In this document: positions 5,871 to 6,880 of the stretch, one piece after another
How the letters are laid out: each line of letters opens with the position of its first letter
Numbering within the stretch: the first letter of the stretch is position 1
Source: Clostridiales bacterium UBA1777
Lineage (GTDB): Bacteria > Bacillota > Clostridia > Oscillospirales > Oscillospiraceae
Assembly (NCBI GenBank): GCA_002315275.1
Contig: DCGN01000011.1
Span: 1 to 6,880 of the forward strand
Length of the DNA stretch: 6,880 nt
Reading direction: 5' to 3'
Translations under genes and position numbers: made by a program
The notes under the pieces: model-generated
The model's database searches: none
Told to the model about the DNA's origin: nothing
What the model saw: only the letters and a program-made list of their open reading frames with translations

Positions 5871-6880
5871 TCAATATCTGAATGACCCCGGGGTCAGACC
5901 CGTGACTGATTTGAACACCTTGCTGAAATAGCTCTGATCCGGAAATCCCACCGCGACTGCGATCTCCGCCAATGAATAGTCCGTTGAGATGAGCAGCTGC
6001 TTGCTTTCCTCCACCCGAACGTGGTTGAGAAACTCGCTGAACGATATGCCGACAGTCTTTTTGAAAAGAGCCGACAAATAATTGTCGCTCAGGCCGATCT
6101 CCTCAGCAATCTCGGAAAGCGTTATGTGTCTGTTGTAGTTCGATGCGATGCTCTGCAGCGCCTTCCGTACATGCAGATTTCCGTTGTCCTTTTTGAAGAA
6201 CATCAGCTCCATGAAGCCGTCTATCAACTCCTGAAGAAGATGGCATATGTCCTCGATGTTCTTTGAGCTTTCAAGCTTGGAGGCGTAGTTGCTGCTCAGC
6301 TTGCGCATCATGTCCGTGCCCGCTCCGCCCTCCATCGCAACGCGGGACAGAAGCGTTGAAAGCTCGATCGCCCTTATTCTGACTGTTGAAAGTCTGCCAC
6401 CCTCGCTGAAAAGCACCTGCCCGAGGATCTCGTTGAGAATGCGCTTTGTCTCATCTACGTTGCCGGCTCTCGCCTTTGTGAGAAGCTGTCGCTCCTGCTC
6501 TAATAAGCCGGATTGCGAGGTGTCCTTCTTCTGCTCTTTATACATCTGGATCGTCTCGTTGATCCTTGACTGCTGATAGAGCTTTTCCTGCCTGTCGAGC
6601 AGCATTGCGCGTTCTGCGGGTATCAGCGGCATCAGAAGATGCTCAAGAAGCTTTTTCAGATCGTTCACCTTGGCGGGAGATAAGATTCTGATACCGGAAA
6701 GCTCGTCATACAGATCCAGCAGCATTGACGGAGAAAGCGAGTATTTTTCTGCTGCCGCGCTTACTATTGTGCTGTCCGGCTTGTCCATAAGAAACGGACC
6801 GAGGATTATCGTCGCCATAAGCTCATGCTGATGGATCAGGGGAAACGCAATATGATTCAGATTCGCGTGGCAGGAAAAAT
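5871..6880 (-). CDS. AraC-family regulator with PocR-like sensor region (5' end beyond window)
   Basis: A DNA-binding transcription factor, probably answering a small ligand. The first ATG in the window is at 6818, but the frame stays open to the edge and encodes FSCHANLNHIAFPLIHQHEL before it. With the following ILGPFLM this resembles the end of PocR-type sensor domains (C-x-x-G/N-L...P...GPfL). I therefore treat the gene as truncated at its 5' end (335 residues seen). Numbering from the 6818 Met, residues about 70-100 look helical (ERAMLLDRQEKLYQQ). Residues 105-205 match the middle region common in PocR-AraC proteins (LNEILGQVLFSEGG, ELSTLLSRVAMEGGA). Residues 215-315 form the double helix-turn-helix AraC domain (ITLSEIAEEIGLSDNYLSALFKK and YSLAEIAVAVGFPDQSYFSKVFK, ending TGLTPGSFRY). 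It sits directly upstream of the galM remnant on the same strand, a likely former target. The ligand cannot be told. Confidence 0.9.
   Translation of the reverse strand, partial: FSCHANLNHIAFPLIHQHELMATIILGPFLMDKPDSTIVSAAAEKYSLSPSMLLDLYDELSGIRILSPAKVNDLKKLLEHLLMPLIPAERAMLLDRQEKLYQQSRINETIQMYKEQKKDTSQSGLLEQERQLLTKARAGNVDETKRILNEILGQVLFSEGGRLSTVRIRAIELSTLLSRVAMEGGAGTDMMRKLSSNYASKLESSKNIEDICHLLQELIDGFMELMFFKKDNGNLHVRKALQSIASNYNRHITLSEIAEEIGLSDNYLSALFKKTVGISFSEFLNHVRVEESKQLLISTDYSLAEIAVAVGFPDQSYFSKVFKSVTGLTPGSFRY

Noticed and set aside
5883..5894. Perfect 12-bp palindrome GACCCCGGGGTC
   Set aside because: It encodes the Thr-Pro-Gly part of the conserved AraC C-terminus; codon choice explains it.

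Overview
The window looks like a piece of chromosome from an anaerobic Firmicute, most likely a gut Clostridia (Oscillospiraceae-like). This is inferred from moderately GC-rich genes, strong AAGGAG-type ribosome binding sites, a CCA-encoding tRNA-Arg, a ferredoxin-fused aldo/keto reductase, an exported ApbE lipoprotein and a PocR-type AraC regulator. No marker here fixes the genus.

Left half (1-4162), minus strand: one compact operon. A consensus-like promoter, with its -10 held between the arms of a 7-bp inverted repeat, drives an aldo/keto reductase with C-terminal Fe-S motifs. Next comes an ApbE-family FAD:protein FMN transferase lipoprotein (26-nt overlap), then the DNA helicase gene recG. 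The recG ribosome binding site lies inside the last codons of apbE, so recG is probably translationally coupled to two redox genes. RecG runs off the left edge after 679 codons.

Centre (4163-4788), plus strand: a tRNA-Arg(CCG) gene fires from a promoter almost back to back with the operon promoter and ends at a rho-independent terminator. Behind it lies an odd stretch: 23 bp of the tRNA 3' end (plus 3 bp beyond CCA) repeat directly 146 bp downstream. The second copy forms one side of a GC-rich three-stem structure whose other side is an inverted partial copy of the T-arm. A strong terminator follows. This is either a remnant of an insertion at the tRNA or a small tRNA-associated repeat. The remaining bases up to 4788 hold no convincing gene.

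Right half (4789-6880), minus strand: an AraC-family regulator whose N-terminus is off the right edge, followed 67 nt later by an aldose 1-epimerase gene (galM) that is broken. The reading frame shifts twice and carries an amber stop, although sequence on both sides, including catalytic residues, is well conserved. The regulator may once have controlled galM. Decay looks recent, unless the lesions are assembly errors.

I found no convincing new multi-gene system. The features most worth a second look are the tRNA-linked repeat element, the broken galM, the inverted repeat around the operon's -10 box, and the non-canonical ApbE motifs.
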